Of a stretch of DNA of 64,000 nt, positions 18,642-25,926 are shown in pieces (positions within the stretch are counted from its first letter, which is position 1; each line of letters starts with the position of its first letter). Location: positions 4,154,001 to 4,218,000 of the forward strand of contig NZ_CAAHFG010000001.1 of the NCBI RefSeq assembly GCF_900890425.1. The letters are read 5' to 3'. The position numbers were made by a program, and so were the translations under genes. A model generated the notes under the pieces. That model was not told where the DNA came from, searched no databases, and was given only the letters and a program-made list of their open reading frames with translations. This stretch comes from Pontiella desulfatans. Its GTDB lineage: Bacteria > Verrucomicrobiota > Kiritimatiellia > Kiritimatiellales > Pontiellaceae.

Positions 18642-18669
18642 AAAAAGACCACCCGGGTGAGGGGTGGTC
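18642..18669 (-). promoter_or_regulatory. Hairpin with U-tract in the leader of the clamp-like gene
   Basis: Perfect 8-bp stem GACCACCC / GGGTGGTC followed on the minus strand by T5, only 27 bp before the start codon. No minus-strand gene lies upstream for several kb, so this is more likely an attenuator-type leader than the terminator of another gene. Confidence 0.5.
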
Positions 18670-18732
18670 ATAACTTTAAAAAAATCTACCTAAACAGGCA
18701 TTCACTTACCTATTCAGACAGCCTCATTTTCT

Positions 18733-18780
18733 CTTGCCAACCTTCACAATCGGCGTATATCTCCGAACAGGAGTTTAGGG
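18733..18780 (+). promoter_or_regulatory. Conserved promoter/leader A with small palindrome
   Basis: TTGCCA, 16-bp spacer and TATATC look like -35 and -10 boxes. They are followed at once by CTCC-GAACA-GGAG and TTTAGGG. The same arrangement with identical spacing occurs at 21421-21468, where the stem is CCCC-AATTA-GGGG. The paired T-A to C-G change keeps the pairing. Confidence 0.6.
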
Positions 18781-18790
18781 GAGGTGCAAG

Positions 18791-18865
18791 ATGAAACGCT
18801 CGATACAGAATAAATCCGAAAAACAATCAGGCATTCGCTGTGAAAAACTCGCATGTCTTAAATAG
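18791..18865 (+). CDS. Possible 24-aa leader peptide
   Basis: ATG at 18791 with GGGGAGG 6 bases upstream; sequence MKRSIQNKSEKQSGIRCEKLACLK, given here as its two halves MKRSIQNKSEKQ and SGIRCEKLACLK. Located between leader A and the beta-helix protein gene. The good ribosome-binding site is the only evidence. It may be a leader peptide or chance. Confidence 0.3.
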   Translation: MKRSIQNKSEKQSGIRCEKLACLK

Positions 18866-18898
18866 AGAGGGGAATTGGGAACATATAGGAGGTACGAG

Positions 18899-20551
18899 AT
18901 GAGAAATTCAGCTAAAGCAACTATCAGCGCAGTCGTATGTTTCGTTTGCACATGCAACCTTTCACTGGCTGATACACGTTACGTGGATATCAGCAATCCG
19001 ACACCAGCCGTTCCATACACCACTTGGGCTACGGCAGCTAACGATATACAGCCTGCGGTTAGTATAGCTGCAGCGGGCGACACAGTACTTATTGCTGACG
19101 GAACATATAACATTACGTCTCAGATTAAAATCTACAAAACACTATCGGTAAAGAGTGTGAACGGGCCGGGTCACGTAATCATTGATGCCAACAGCAACTG
19201 CCGGGTGCTCACTTTATCCTCTGGCACCGGAAGCATATCACTGGAGGGGCTGACTTTTACCGGCGGTTACGCAGATGAGGCTGCAACTCGTGGTGGAGGC
19301 ATTTATGCGTTCGGGAATAACAACGTATTCATATCCAACTGCATTGTTGAGAACAATGAATCTCCCGGCACTGCGGGTGGCATCGGTATTTTCGCTGGTA
19401 ACGGAAAAGTCTGCTCTGCAACCGTTCAAGACTGCATCATCCGGAACAACGTGGCGGACTATCTTGGCGGCGGAATCCAGACTGTAATATGGGGAGGGGC
19501 TTCCGGCTCCATCCTTATTAAGAATTGTTTGGTTCAAAGCAATCGTTCCAGCAACAATGGCGGAGGACTTCAGCTCAAAATGAACGAAGGCGCAAACGGA
19601 TCAATCACCGTTGAAGACTGCACCATCAACGAAAACACATCCGCATTGGACGGCGGCGGCTTGCTGTGCAATGCGCAGAGTGGATCGATTAATGTTTCCC
19701 GATGTCTTTTTTTTGGAAATGAAACCGCACGGGACGGAGGTGGTGTGCGTTTATTGCACAATTCCATGCTTACCGACACCCTGATTGCCGGCAATAACGC
19801 AGGCAACAAGGGAGGAGGAGAATACGGAGGTCTTGAAGGCAGTTCCTATATCATCAATTGCACAATTGTCAGCAATCAGGCTCCCGTCGGTGGTGGTGTG
19901 AGTAGATCAACGATTCTCAACTCCATAGTCTATGGTAATACTGCTGGCAGTAATCCAAACATAACCGCTGACAGTGATGTTGCATTCTCCTGCTCCCCGC
20001 AACTGACAGCAGGAGTGAATGGAAACATCAACAGTGATCCGAAATTCATTGATCCGCTTTCTGGAAATTACCGATTACTCATGACGTCACCCTGTCTGGA
20101 TTCAGGAACAAACGCATTTGTTTATTCATTGTCTGATCTAGACGGAAGTACTCGCATCAGGGACGGAAACCTTGACGGCACTCCCATTGTGGACATGGGA
20201 GCCTACGAATTACAGGCATCTACGATTACGATCGATATCAAGCCCGGCTCCGACACTAACCCCATCAACCTGAAATCAAAGGGGCAGCTATCAGTTGCCA
20301 TAATAACGACAGAAGGGTTTGACGCTCCAGCTGTTGCCCCTGCCACCGTACGTTTCGCCGGCGCATCTCCAGTGCATACGGCGTATGAAGATGTCGATCA
20401 GGATGGGGATATAGATCTCTTACTTCACTTCCTCACACAGGAACTTCAGTTAAGCGATACATCTACTCAAGCATACCTGATCGGACAGACTCCAAACGGT
20501 CAGATTCTCATGGGGGTTGATACAGTCATGGTAGTTCCAAAGAAGCGATAG
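18899..20551 (+). CDS. Secreted parallel beta-helix repeat protein
   Basis: 550 aa; ATG at 18899 chosen because of AGGAGG 6 bases upstream. Signal peptide MRNSAKATISAVVCFVCTC...LA. Residues about 30-430 are right-handed beta-helix repeats with GG-rich turns (GGGIYAFGNNN, GGGLQLKMNEG, GGGVRLLHN) of the choice-of-anchor-Q type. The C-terminal domain begins TITIDIKPGSDTNPINL and contains YEDVDQDGDIDLLLHF, a small domain known from many secreted proteins. Likely an adhesin or polysaccharide-binding surface protein. AT-richer than host genes. Confidence 0.8.
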   Translation: MRNSAKATISAVVCFVCTCNLSLADTRYVDISNPTPAVPYTTWATAANDIQPAVSIAAAGDTVLIADGTYNITSQIKIYKTLSVKSVNGPGHVIIDANSNCRVLTLSSGTGSISLEGLTFTGGYADEAATRGGGIYAFGNNNVFISNCIVENNESPGTAGGIGIFAGNGKVCSATVQDCIIRNNVADYLGGGIQTVIWGGASGSILIKNCLVQSNRSSNNGGGLQLKMNEGANGSITVEDCTINENTSALDGGGLLCNAQSGSINVSRCLFFGNETARDGGGVRLLHNSMLTDTLIAGNNAGNKGGGEYGGLEGSSYIINCTIVSNQAPVGGGVSRSTILNSIVYGNTAGSNPNITADSDVAFSCSPQLTAGVNGNINSDPKFIDPLSGNYRLLMTSPCLDSGTNAFVYSLSDLDGSTRIRDGNLDGTPIVDMGAYELQASTITIDIKPGSDTNPINLKSKGQLSVAIITTEGFDAPAVAPATVRFAGASPVHTAYEDVDQDGDIDLLLHFLTQELQLSDTSTQAYLIGQTPNGQILMGVDTVMVVPKKR

Positions 20552-20590
20552 CTCATCGCTCTTGGAGTTTGACAGAAATGGAGGTGTGAG

Positions 20591-21157
20591 ATGAAAAAAT
20601 TGAAAATAATACTGATTGGAATGATGGTGCTACCAGGAGTCACCGTCGCAAATGCCGAGCTTCCAAACTTCAGGCCATACGGTGGACTGGATTATATGTT
20701 TATCGACACAGTTAATTATGGAGGGGAAGCGAATCTGGGAGCAGTCAGGGGGAAACTGGGAGCGGAACTGAATCCCTATCTGGCACTGGAAGGTTCTGTC
20801 GGGACGGGGGTCGTTTCCGACCATGACGACAGATTCAATGATAAGGTGAAGTTGACACAAATATGGGGGCTCTACATCCGGGGAATCTTACCGCTTCATG
20901 ACCGGATAAAAGTTTATGGTCTGTTTGGTATTACGAGAACAGAATTTGAAGGTACCCCCGCCGATAGTGGCCAGACAGGAAGTTACCACACAGCTGGCTA
21001 CTCTTATGGCCTCGGCTTTGAAGTCTTTCCTCTAGATAACCTCGCTATAGTCGTTGAGTTTGCCAGCCTGATTGATGAGCTTGAAATAAGCGGTTCACGA
21101 GATGAGAACGAGCTTGAAATATCAGCGGTAACACTAGGTGCCAAATATTATTTTTAG
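20591..21157 (+). CDS. Outer-membrane beta-barrel protein
   Basis: 188 aa. Signal peptide MKKLKIILIGMMVLPGVTVANA, then alternating strands typical of the OMP_b-brl family and a C-terminal GAKYYF ending in phenylalanine, the usual barrel-assembly signal. Ribosome-binding site GGAGG at 8 bases. It follows the beta-helix protein by 39 bp and is probably cotranscribed with it, so it could anchor or assist a surface protein. Confidence 0.8.
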   Translation: MKKLKIILIGMMVLPGVTVANAELPNFRPYGGLDYMFIDTVNYGGEANLGAVRGKLGAELNPYLALEGSVGTGVVSDHDDRFNDKVKLTQIWGLYIRGILPLHDRIKVYGLFGITRTEFEGTPADSGQTGSYHTAGYSYGLGFEVFPLDNLAIVVEFASLIDELEISGSRDENELEISAVTLGAKYYF

Positions 21158-21174
21158 GTGGCATGGAGGTCAAA

Positions 21175-21393
21175 ATGAACCGTGCTCTTAATAATAAAAC
21201 TTGGATCAAAGGGCTGACCATGGAATGCCCCCACGGCATACCGGTAAGCGACTGCCCTTTAAACGGATTGCGAAGCCTCCCTATTTCCGAGGCCAACAGA
21301 GTGATCAACGAAATGAATGACGAGCAGGTCAATGCCTACATGAAGACCCATCGGAAATGTTATAATCATCGGGTGAAATCGCAGACCGTTTAA
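21175..21393 (+). CDS. Small Cys/His protein (CPHGIPxxDCPL type)
   Basis: 72 aa from the ATG at 21175 (GGAGG upstream). The pattern CPHGIPVSDCPLNGLR...THRKCYNHR has spaced cysteines and histidines and may bind a metal; related short proteins with CPx..CPL..R..H..C occur in diverse bacteria without known function. It follows the barrel protein in the same direction, 17 bp apart. Confidence 0.55.
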   Translation: MNRALNNKTWIKGLTMECPHGIPVSDCPLNGLRSLPISEANRVINEMNDEQVNAYMKTHRKCYNHRVKSQTV

Positions 21394-21420
21394 ATGGTTG
21401 TATCGACCCCCACATTCCCC

Positions 21421-21468
21421 CTTGCCAATCTCAAGCAAAGGAGTATATCCCCAATTAGGGGTTTAGGG
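21421..21468 (+). promoter_or_regulatory. Conserved promoter/leader B with small palindrome
   Basis: Second copy of the element at 18733. CTTGCCAA and the GTATATC box are the same, the stem is CCCC-AATTA-GGGG, then TTTAGGG. The distance from CTTGCC to the stem is 28 bp in both copies. Confidence 0.6.
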
Positions 21469-21483
21469 CACTGGAGGTATTAG

Positions 21484-22293
21484 ATGAAAGCCAAAGCAGC
21501 ACTCACAGCGGTACTGACCATCGCCTGCACCACCGTGCTCCATGCACAGATGGTTTACATTGACTCGCTTGAAAGCAACGGTCAGCTTACTGCAACCACG
21601 CCCTCGAATTCCCATTACTCCATAGAGTGGGCAAGCTCACTTACCCCCACCGCTCAGTGGTATCGGACATGGGCTGAACTAAACAATATCCCAGGAACGA
21701 ACATGACCGTCGAAGTTCCCATGTTCTACCGGGTTTCCTGCTACACGAACGGATTGATTATCGATCCCACGCTGGACCGCACCTACACCTATCAGGTCAC
21801 AAATTCATATGGGGAAGTATGGGGTAACGATATTTCAACGCACGGTCTTACTTATCTCCCTGCCTTAACCAATACCTTCCTGCTATACTCAACGACTTAT
21901 TCCTGGAGCGGAGATATGCCTTTGGGTGCAAAACAAGGCCCCGATTATGGCTTTGTTAGAATCACAGGAGATACGATGTATCTGGGTGACCCAAAATACA
22001 CGCACGAAGTCATCGTGTGGAAAAGGGCTCCAACAGGAACAACGTGGACCAACGGCCATAATGAAGTCATCACCGTAGAGGGCTATGAAAACATTACCGT
22101 TCCAGCCGGCACATTCACAGATTGCATCAGGCTCCACCGAAAGGATCTCGGATCAACAGGGTCAGAAACAGGACATCGGGAATGGATAAAACCAGGGTTC
22201 ATGCTGGTAAAGGAGGTGCGTTATTCTGATTTCGTAGATCCACCCGAAGCAGCACCGATGGTGCTGGAATTGCATTCGTGGAGTGATGATTAG
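21484..22293 (+). CDS. Hypothetical secreted protein
   Basis: 269 aa. Signal peptide MKAKAALTAVLTIACTTVLHAQ. The mature part has a C-terminal block ENITVPAGTFTDCIRLHRKD...REWIKPGFMLVKEVRYSD that resembles the 'T-V-P-A-G-x-F-x-C ... W-x-x-P-G-x-x-x-V-K' pattern of exported DUF3108-like proteins. Function unknown. Preceded by leader B and GGAGG. Confidence 0.6.
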   Translation: MKAKAALTAVLTIACTTVLHAQMVYIDSLESNGQLTATTPSNSHYSIEWASSLTPTAQWYRTWAELNNIPGTNMTVEVPMFYRVSCYTNGLIIDPTLDRTYTYQVTNSYGEVWGNDISTHGLTYLPALTNTFLLYSTTYSWSGDMPLGAKQGPDYGFVRITGDTMYLGDPKYTHEVIVWKRAPTGTTWTNGHNEVITVEGYENITVPAGTFTDCIRLHRKDLGSTGSETGHREWIKPGFMLVKEVRYSDFVDPPEAAPMVLELHSWSDD

Positions 22294-22327
22294 TCGGTAT
22301 GGGATCGACAACAGCCCCGTATGCTCA

Positions 22328-22430
22328 CCTTGCACGGACTCTATATACAGCGTATAGCAAACCTATCTCTTCCCTGTATTGATTAGGTAGGATAGGTTTC
22401 TGATAAGCCAAGGTTTCAGCCCGTGCAAGG
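22328..22430. terminator. Nested inverted repeat between convergent genes
   Basis: Outer arms CCTTGCACGG / CCGTGCAAGG (22328-22337, 22421-22430) are perfect, inner arms AAACCTATC / GATAGGTTT (22359-22367, 22391-22399) are perfect. It lies between a plus-strand and a minus-strand gene that face each other, so a bidirectional terminator is the simplest reading. There is no long T-run. Confidence 0.55.
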
Positions 22431-22439
22431 CGTGCATGG

Positions 22440-22727
22440 TCATTCCGCTAACGCTGATTCGGCATCGCCTTGGAATATGAACTCGTCCAGAGTCTCCTGA
22501 ATTGAGACCGCCTCACTATCCACCAGATCAGCCAAAACCGCTATCGCTGATGGACTGACCTCGACGGTATCGTCACCGCAGTACCGCAATAGACTCAGCA
22601 GATGAGCCACAGCCACAATACGGTCTACCCGCTTTGTAACGGCGTTCCGCATCTCCAGATACCGCTCCAGATCATCAGGATGGATCAACATACCCGACTT
22701 CAGTTCTACAATCTCATCCGCTTTCAT
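22440..22727 (-). CDS. Hypothetical 95-aa protein
   Basis: ATG at 22727 preferred over the GTG at 22733 because GGAGG sits 5 bases before the ATG. Sequence begins MKADEIVELKSGMLIHPDDLERYLEM, quoted as MKADEIVELKSGMLI and HPDDLERYLEM. Acidic, helical, soluble. It overlaps the end of the upstream membrane protein by 14 bp. Function not recognised. Confidence 0.5.
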   Translation of the reverse strand: MKADEIVELKSGMLIHPDDLERYLEMRNAVTKRVDRIVAVAHLLSLLRYCGDDTVEVSPSAIAVLADLVDSEAVSIQETLDEFIFQGDAESALAE

Positions 22728-23028
22728 TGTCACCTCCTTCCAGCAATAATGGTTCGTGGTTAATGATTTGTTTCGATTGACGCATCCCAGCGATGGCCTT
22801 CACCCCGGAATAGGCACCTAGACCTAATCCTGTTGCGACAGCCACACCACCGGCTCCCATCAGTACAAAGCTGGAGCCATAAACGAGCACGCCCACACCT
22901 GCCATACCTAGGCCGAACGTTGATCCGGCCCCGCACGGGGTGCCGTAGTTGCGGTGGTTCATATATCCGCTGACACCAGCAACCAGTAACCCGACACACA
23001 CTAGTCCTTGACCAGCGATGGCCAGCAA
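22714..23028 (-). CDS. Small membrane protein, probably missing its N-terminus
   Basis: About 104 aa with three glycine-rich hydrophobic segments (LVCVGLLVAGVSGYM, GLGMAGVGVLVYGSSFVLMG, GVAVATGLGLGAYSGV). The frame has no ATG and no ribosome-binding site; the nearest start is a TTG at 23028, and coding-like sequence (VGAAGIAVSPL) continues upstream to about 23058, where a peroxiredoxin fragment abuts. I infer that a rearrangement removed the original 5' end. Confidence 0.45.
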   Translation of the reverse strand: MLAIAGQGLVCVGLLVAGVSGYMNHRNYGTPCGAGSTFGLGMAGVGVLVYGSSFVLMGAGGVAVATGLGLGAYSGVKAIAGMRQSKQIINHEPLLLEGGDNESG

Positions 23029-23059
23029 CGGAGATACAGCAATCCCTGCTGCACCGACA

Positions 23060-23228
23060 ACAAGGTAAAATTAAGCCCTTCCGCCTGCTGAAAATATTTA
23101 AGGCTTTGAGGTGAGTCTCCGCTGATTCCGACAATCTCAACATCCTCGTTCGAGTCTTTGCTGACAAAGTCACGATAGCTACATGCCTGCTTAGTACAAC
23201 CACCGGTCATTGCGGCCGGATAGCAGGG
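23060..23228 (-). pseudogene. Fragment of a peroxiredoxin (BCP/PrxQ family) gene
   Basis: The minus-strand frame reads YPAAMTGGCTKQACSYRDF...VEIVGISGDSPQSLKYF...LNFTLLS. This matches the peroxidatic-cysteine region of BCP/PrxQ enzymes (YPxxxTxGCTxQA...GISxDS...FTLLSD). Both the strand-forming N-terminal 35-40 residues and everything after FTLLS are absent. Upstream it is fused to a truncated integrase gene and downstream to a membrane protein frame. It is a gene scrap that cannot encode a working enzyme. Confidence 0.75.
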
Positions 23229-24232
23229 TCAGAGACATCAGCACGTCTCTGCTCGTGATATCGAAGTAGCCCCAGCTCTATTAAAGCGGGATGAACCGGA
23301 ATCAATCTGCGGGAACGGGCATTCTTGAGGCTCTTGGCTACCTCCCCTTCCGTCGTTATATTGAAGCAAGGGATGTCATCCACAACGCAGAGATCAGATA
23401 CCGAGAGCTGGGCAATTTCATTTAATCTGGCACCCGTGTACAGACAGCACAGCGTTACCCAGAAACGTTGATGCCTAAGATCGCCCCCAGATGCCGTTTG
23501 CACTGCCAGTTGATTAACCATCCTCTGAAGTTGATCAACAGAATAGCTATCCCGTTCTTTGCTCGGAGCTTTTTCCAACGAGAGCGTTAGATCAACGACC
23601 GGATTAATATCGAGGTATCCATACTTCACGGCATAATTGAAGACTGTGTTGATGTGGCCGAGCTTATGATTAACCGTTGCCGGTTTCATGGCCTCGGCTT
23701 CACACTCTTCCGCAATCGAACGAATAGGCCGACCGACATATCTATTGATCTTATAAAAGTTCGGAGGAAGCCGAAGCAGTCCCTTGTCCCTGAACTCCAG
23801 AAGCATCTTTCTGGTGTAGTGGTCTACAGGCAGGTCGCCATGCCACTCAATCAGAAGCCTGACCGCCGCCTTGCGAGCCGATATGGATGTTTTCTTACAT
23901 GGCTTCGACTGCAACAACTCATGCAATACCACCGACAGCAATGGTGCTTCATTGCGAGGCTTAAGCTGAGCAATGTTTAACGGCATCAAGAAATCGGATG
24001 GGATGCATTGCTCTGCCGGAATCGTTGAACCATGCCTGAATGCATGGAACTGCCTCTTATACCGATCCCGCAACTCACACGCCTGAGCGAAAGCTGCAAA
24101 CGGATCTATCGTTCGGAGGCTTTTCGAGATCTCCCGCTTCCCGCCAAAGTGAATCCGAAGATCTTCTGGAATAATCAAACGGAAATAAAACGTGTTTCCA
24201 CGCTGATGAATGTGACTCAATCGAACTTTCAT
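23207..24232 (-). pseudogene. Tyrosine recombinase/phage integrase, C-terminally truncated
   Basis: 341 aa from the ATG at 24232 (AGGTGAGAG upstream). The N-terminal DNA-binding and core-binding domains are present. The catalytic domain starts normally, with TGARLNEIAQL carrying the first catalytic Arg and a Lys in SLKNARSRRLIPVHP. The frame then ends at ADVSDPAIRPQ, before the HxxR, H/W and Tyr motifs. About 90 residues including the nucleophile tyrosine are missing, so strand cleavage should be impossible. The break point coincides with the peroxiredoxin fragment. It lies directly downstream of tRNA-Leu, the usual place for such integrases. Confidence 0.85.
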
Positions 24233-24265
24233 ATCTCTCACCTATATGTGACAGACATGCAGCAA

Positions 24266-24295
24266 ACAAGGCGGCCGCTTTCGCAACCGCCTTGT
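24266..24295 (-). terminator. Hairpin downstream of tRNA-Leu
   Basis: Perfect 9-bp arms ACAAGGCGG / CCGCCTTGT, followed on the minus strand by TTTG, 20 bp after the tRNA 3' end. Confidence 0.6.
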
Positions 24296-24314
24296 AGCAA
24301 ACTACTTATGAGAG

Positions 24315-24401
24315 TGGTGCACCCGAATGGAGTCGAACCATCACGCCATTGCTGGCACAAGAACCTGAATCTTGCGTGTCTACCAATTTCACCACGGGTG
24401 C
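24315..24401 (-). tRNA. tRNA-Leu (anticodon CAG)
   Basis: 87 nt on the minus strand. The 7-bp acceptor stem GCACCCG pairs with CGGGTGC. The D arm contains AAATTGGTAGAC. The anticodon arm is CAAGA-TTCAGGT-TCTTG, giving CAG. There is a long class II variable arm, a T loop GTTCGACTC and an encoded CCA end. The truncated integrase gene begins 83 bp downstream, so this tRNA is the likely integration site of the island. I found no second copy of the tRNA 3' end in the window. Confidence 0.95.
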
Positions 24402-24487
24402 GATGAAGGGCGAATTTATACGCATCGGATCGATGCGAGTCAACGCCCTAAAGCGAAAATTTTTCATCCCGCCGAAACGGGCAGGAA

Positions 24488-25834
24488 TCAGCCGAAAAAG
24501 GCGTGCCCAAGGGCTAGAACGGCTTTCTTGCGGTCGATCTCCTTGACGGCGAACATCATGCTGATTTCGGAGGCGCCCTGGTTGATCATCTCGATGTTGA
24601 CGCCATGCTCGGCGAGCGCGTTGGTGGCCTTGGCGGCCTGGCCGACGGCATAGTGCATGCCCTCGCCCACCACCATGAGCAAGGCGAGGCCGTGCTCGAC
24701 GGAGACCGCGTCGGGAGCGAGCTCGTTGGTGATGCGCTCGACCACGGTCTTTTCCTTTTTCCCGAGTTCTTCGGAGCGGAGGATGATGGACATGTTGTCG
24801 ATGCCGGACGGGGTGTGCTCGTAGGAGATTTCCTCGTCTTCGAGAATCTGCAGCAGGCGGCGGCCGAAGCCGACTTCGCGGTTCATCATGTATTTATCGA
24901 TATAGATGGCGCAGAAGCCATCGGCACTGGAAATGCCGGCTACTTCGGTCTGCTCGTATTTGCGCTCGGGCACGATCAGGGTGCCCGGGGCTTCGGGGCG
25001 GTTGGTATTCTTGATGCAGATCGGGATCTCGTGCTTGACGGCTGGAATGATGGCTTCGTCGTGGAAAACACCAAACCCGGCATAGGCCAGTTCGCGCATC
25101 TCGCGGTAGGTCATGAGGTCGATGGCCGGCGCATTGGGGACAATGCGCGGATCCATGGCATAGACGGAATCGACATCGGTAAAATTTTCGTAGACCTCGG
25201 CCTTCACGGCCGCCGCGAGGATGGCGCCGGTGATGTCGGAACCGCCGCGCGGGAAGGTGGCCACATCGCCGGCCTTGGTGCTGCCGAAGAAACCGGGGAA
25301 AATGACGATGTCGGATTCGCCCTTGAGGGCCGCCAGTTTTTCGAAGGATTCGGGCAGCACTTCGGCGTTGCCGAATTCATCGGAGAGCAGCATGCCCGCT
25401 TCCCCGGGGTTGATGTATTTGGCCGGATGGCCCTTTTTGGTGAAGGCTTCCGCAATCAGCTTGGCATTGTTGTCCTCGCCGGAGGCCTTCATGGTGTCCA
25501 TGAACTGGAGATCGTTGGAGCCGCGGCTTCCGATGCGGCCGCGCAGGTCGGCCTCGATGGTTTCAACCACCGACTTCGGCAACGCCAACTCGTGCTGGAT
25601 TTGGGCATAGCGATCCACCACGGCCTTGAGCGCGGATTCATGGTTTTCGCCGTTGAGCACGGCGGTGGCCAGCGCGATCAACAGATCGGTCACCTTGGCG
25701 TCGTCGCCGTGGCGTTTGCCGGGCGCGGAGACCACAACGATGCGGCGGTCCGCGTCGGCCGTGACGATATCAATGATCTTGGAAATCTGCTCCGCGTTCG
25801 CCACGGAGGAACCACCAAATTTTACAACTTTCAT
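24488..25834 (-). CDS. lysC: Aspartate kinase
   Basis: 448 aa from the ATG at 25834 (MKVVKFGGSSVANAEQI). It phosphorylates aspartate, the first step to lysine, threonine, methionine and diaminopimelate. Visible are the N-terminal KFGGSSV nucleotide-binding motif, FPGFFGSTKAGDVATFPRGGSD (in part), and FTDVDSVYAMDPR, which contains the substrate-site residues. The C-terminal part has two ACT-like repeats (SYEHTPSGIDNMSIIL and VNIEMINQGASEISMMFAV) for amino-acid feedback. It lies downstream of homoserine dehydrogenase on the same strand. Confidence 0.95.
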   Translation of the reverse strand: MKVVKFGGSSVANAEQISKIIDIVTADADRRIVVVSAPGKRHGDDAKVTDLLIALATAVLNGENHESALKAVVDRYAQIQHELALPKSVVETIEADLRGRIGSRGSNDLQFMDTMKASGEDNNAKLIAEAFTKKGHPAKYINPGEAGMLLSDEFGNAEVLPESFEKLAALKGESDIVIFPGFFGSTKAGDVATFPRGGSDITGAILAAAVKAEVYENFTDVDSVYAMDPRIVPNAPAIDLMTYREMRELAYAGFGVFHDEAIIPAVKHEIPICIKNTNRPEAPGTLIVPERKYEQTEVAGISSADGFCAIYIDKYMMNREVGFGRRLLQILEDEEISYEHTPSGIDNMSIILRSEELGKKEKTVVERITNELAPDAVSVEHGLALLMVVGEGMHYAVGQAAKATNALAEHGVNIEMINQGASEISMMFAVKEIDRKKAVLALGHAFFG

Positions 25835-25850
25835 ACTATTCACCGTTTTG

Positions 25851-25920
25851 AACCACAAAGACACGAAGGCCACAAAGGCCAATTCCTGATAAGCTTGGAG
25901 TCCTTTGTGTCTTAGTGGTT
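25851..25920. repeat. Inverted repeat of the ACCACAAAGACAC type between lysC and hom
   Basis: Arms 25851-25869 and 25902-25920 match at 17 of 19 positions as inverted repeats (AACCACAAAGACACGAAGG against CCTTTGTGTCTTAGTGGTT). Sequences of this wording are scattered intergenic repeats in many bacterial genomes. It would form a hairpin in the hom-lysC intergenic mRNA. Confidence 0.7.
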
Positions 25921-25926
25921 AATTGT

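Noticed and set aside
22328-22430. Integron attC site
   Set aside because: The arms are long and perfect but lack the attC core triplets, and no integron integrase is present; a terminator between convergent genes is simpler.
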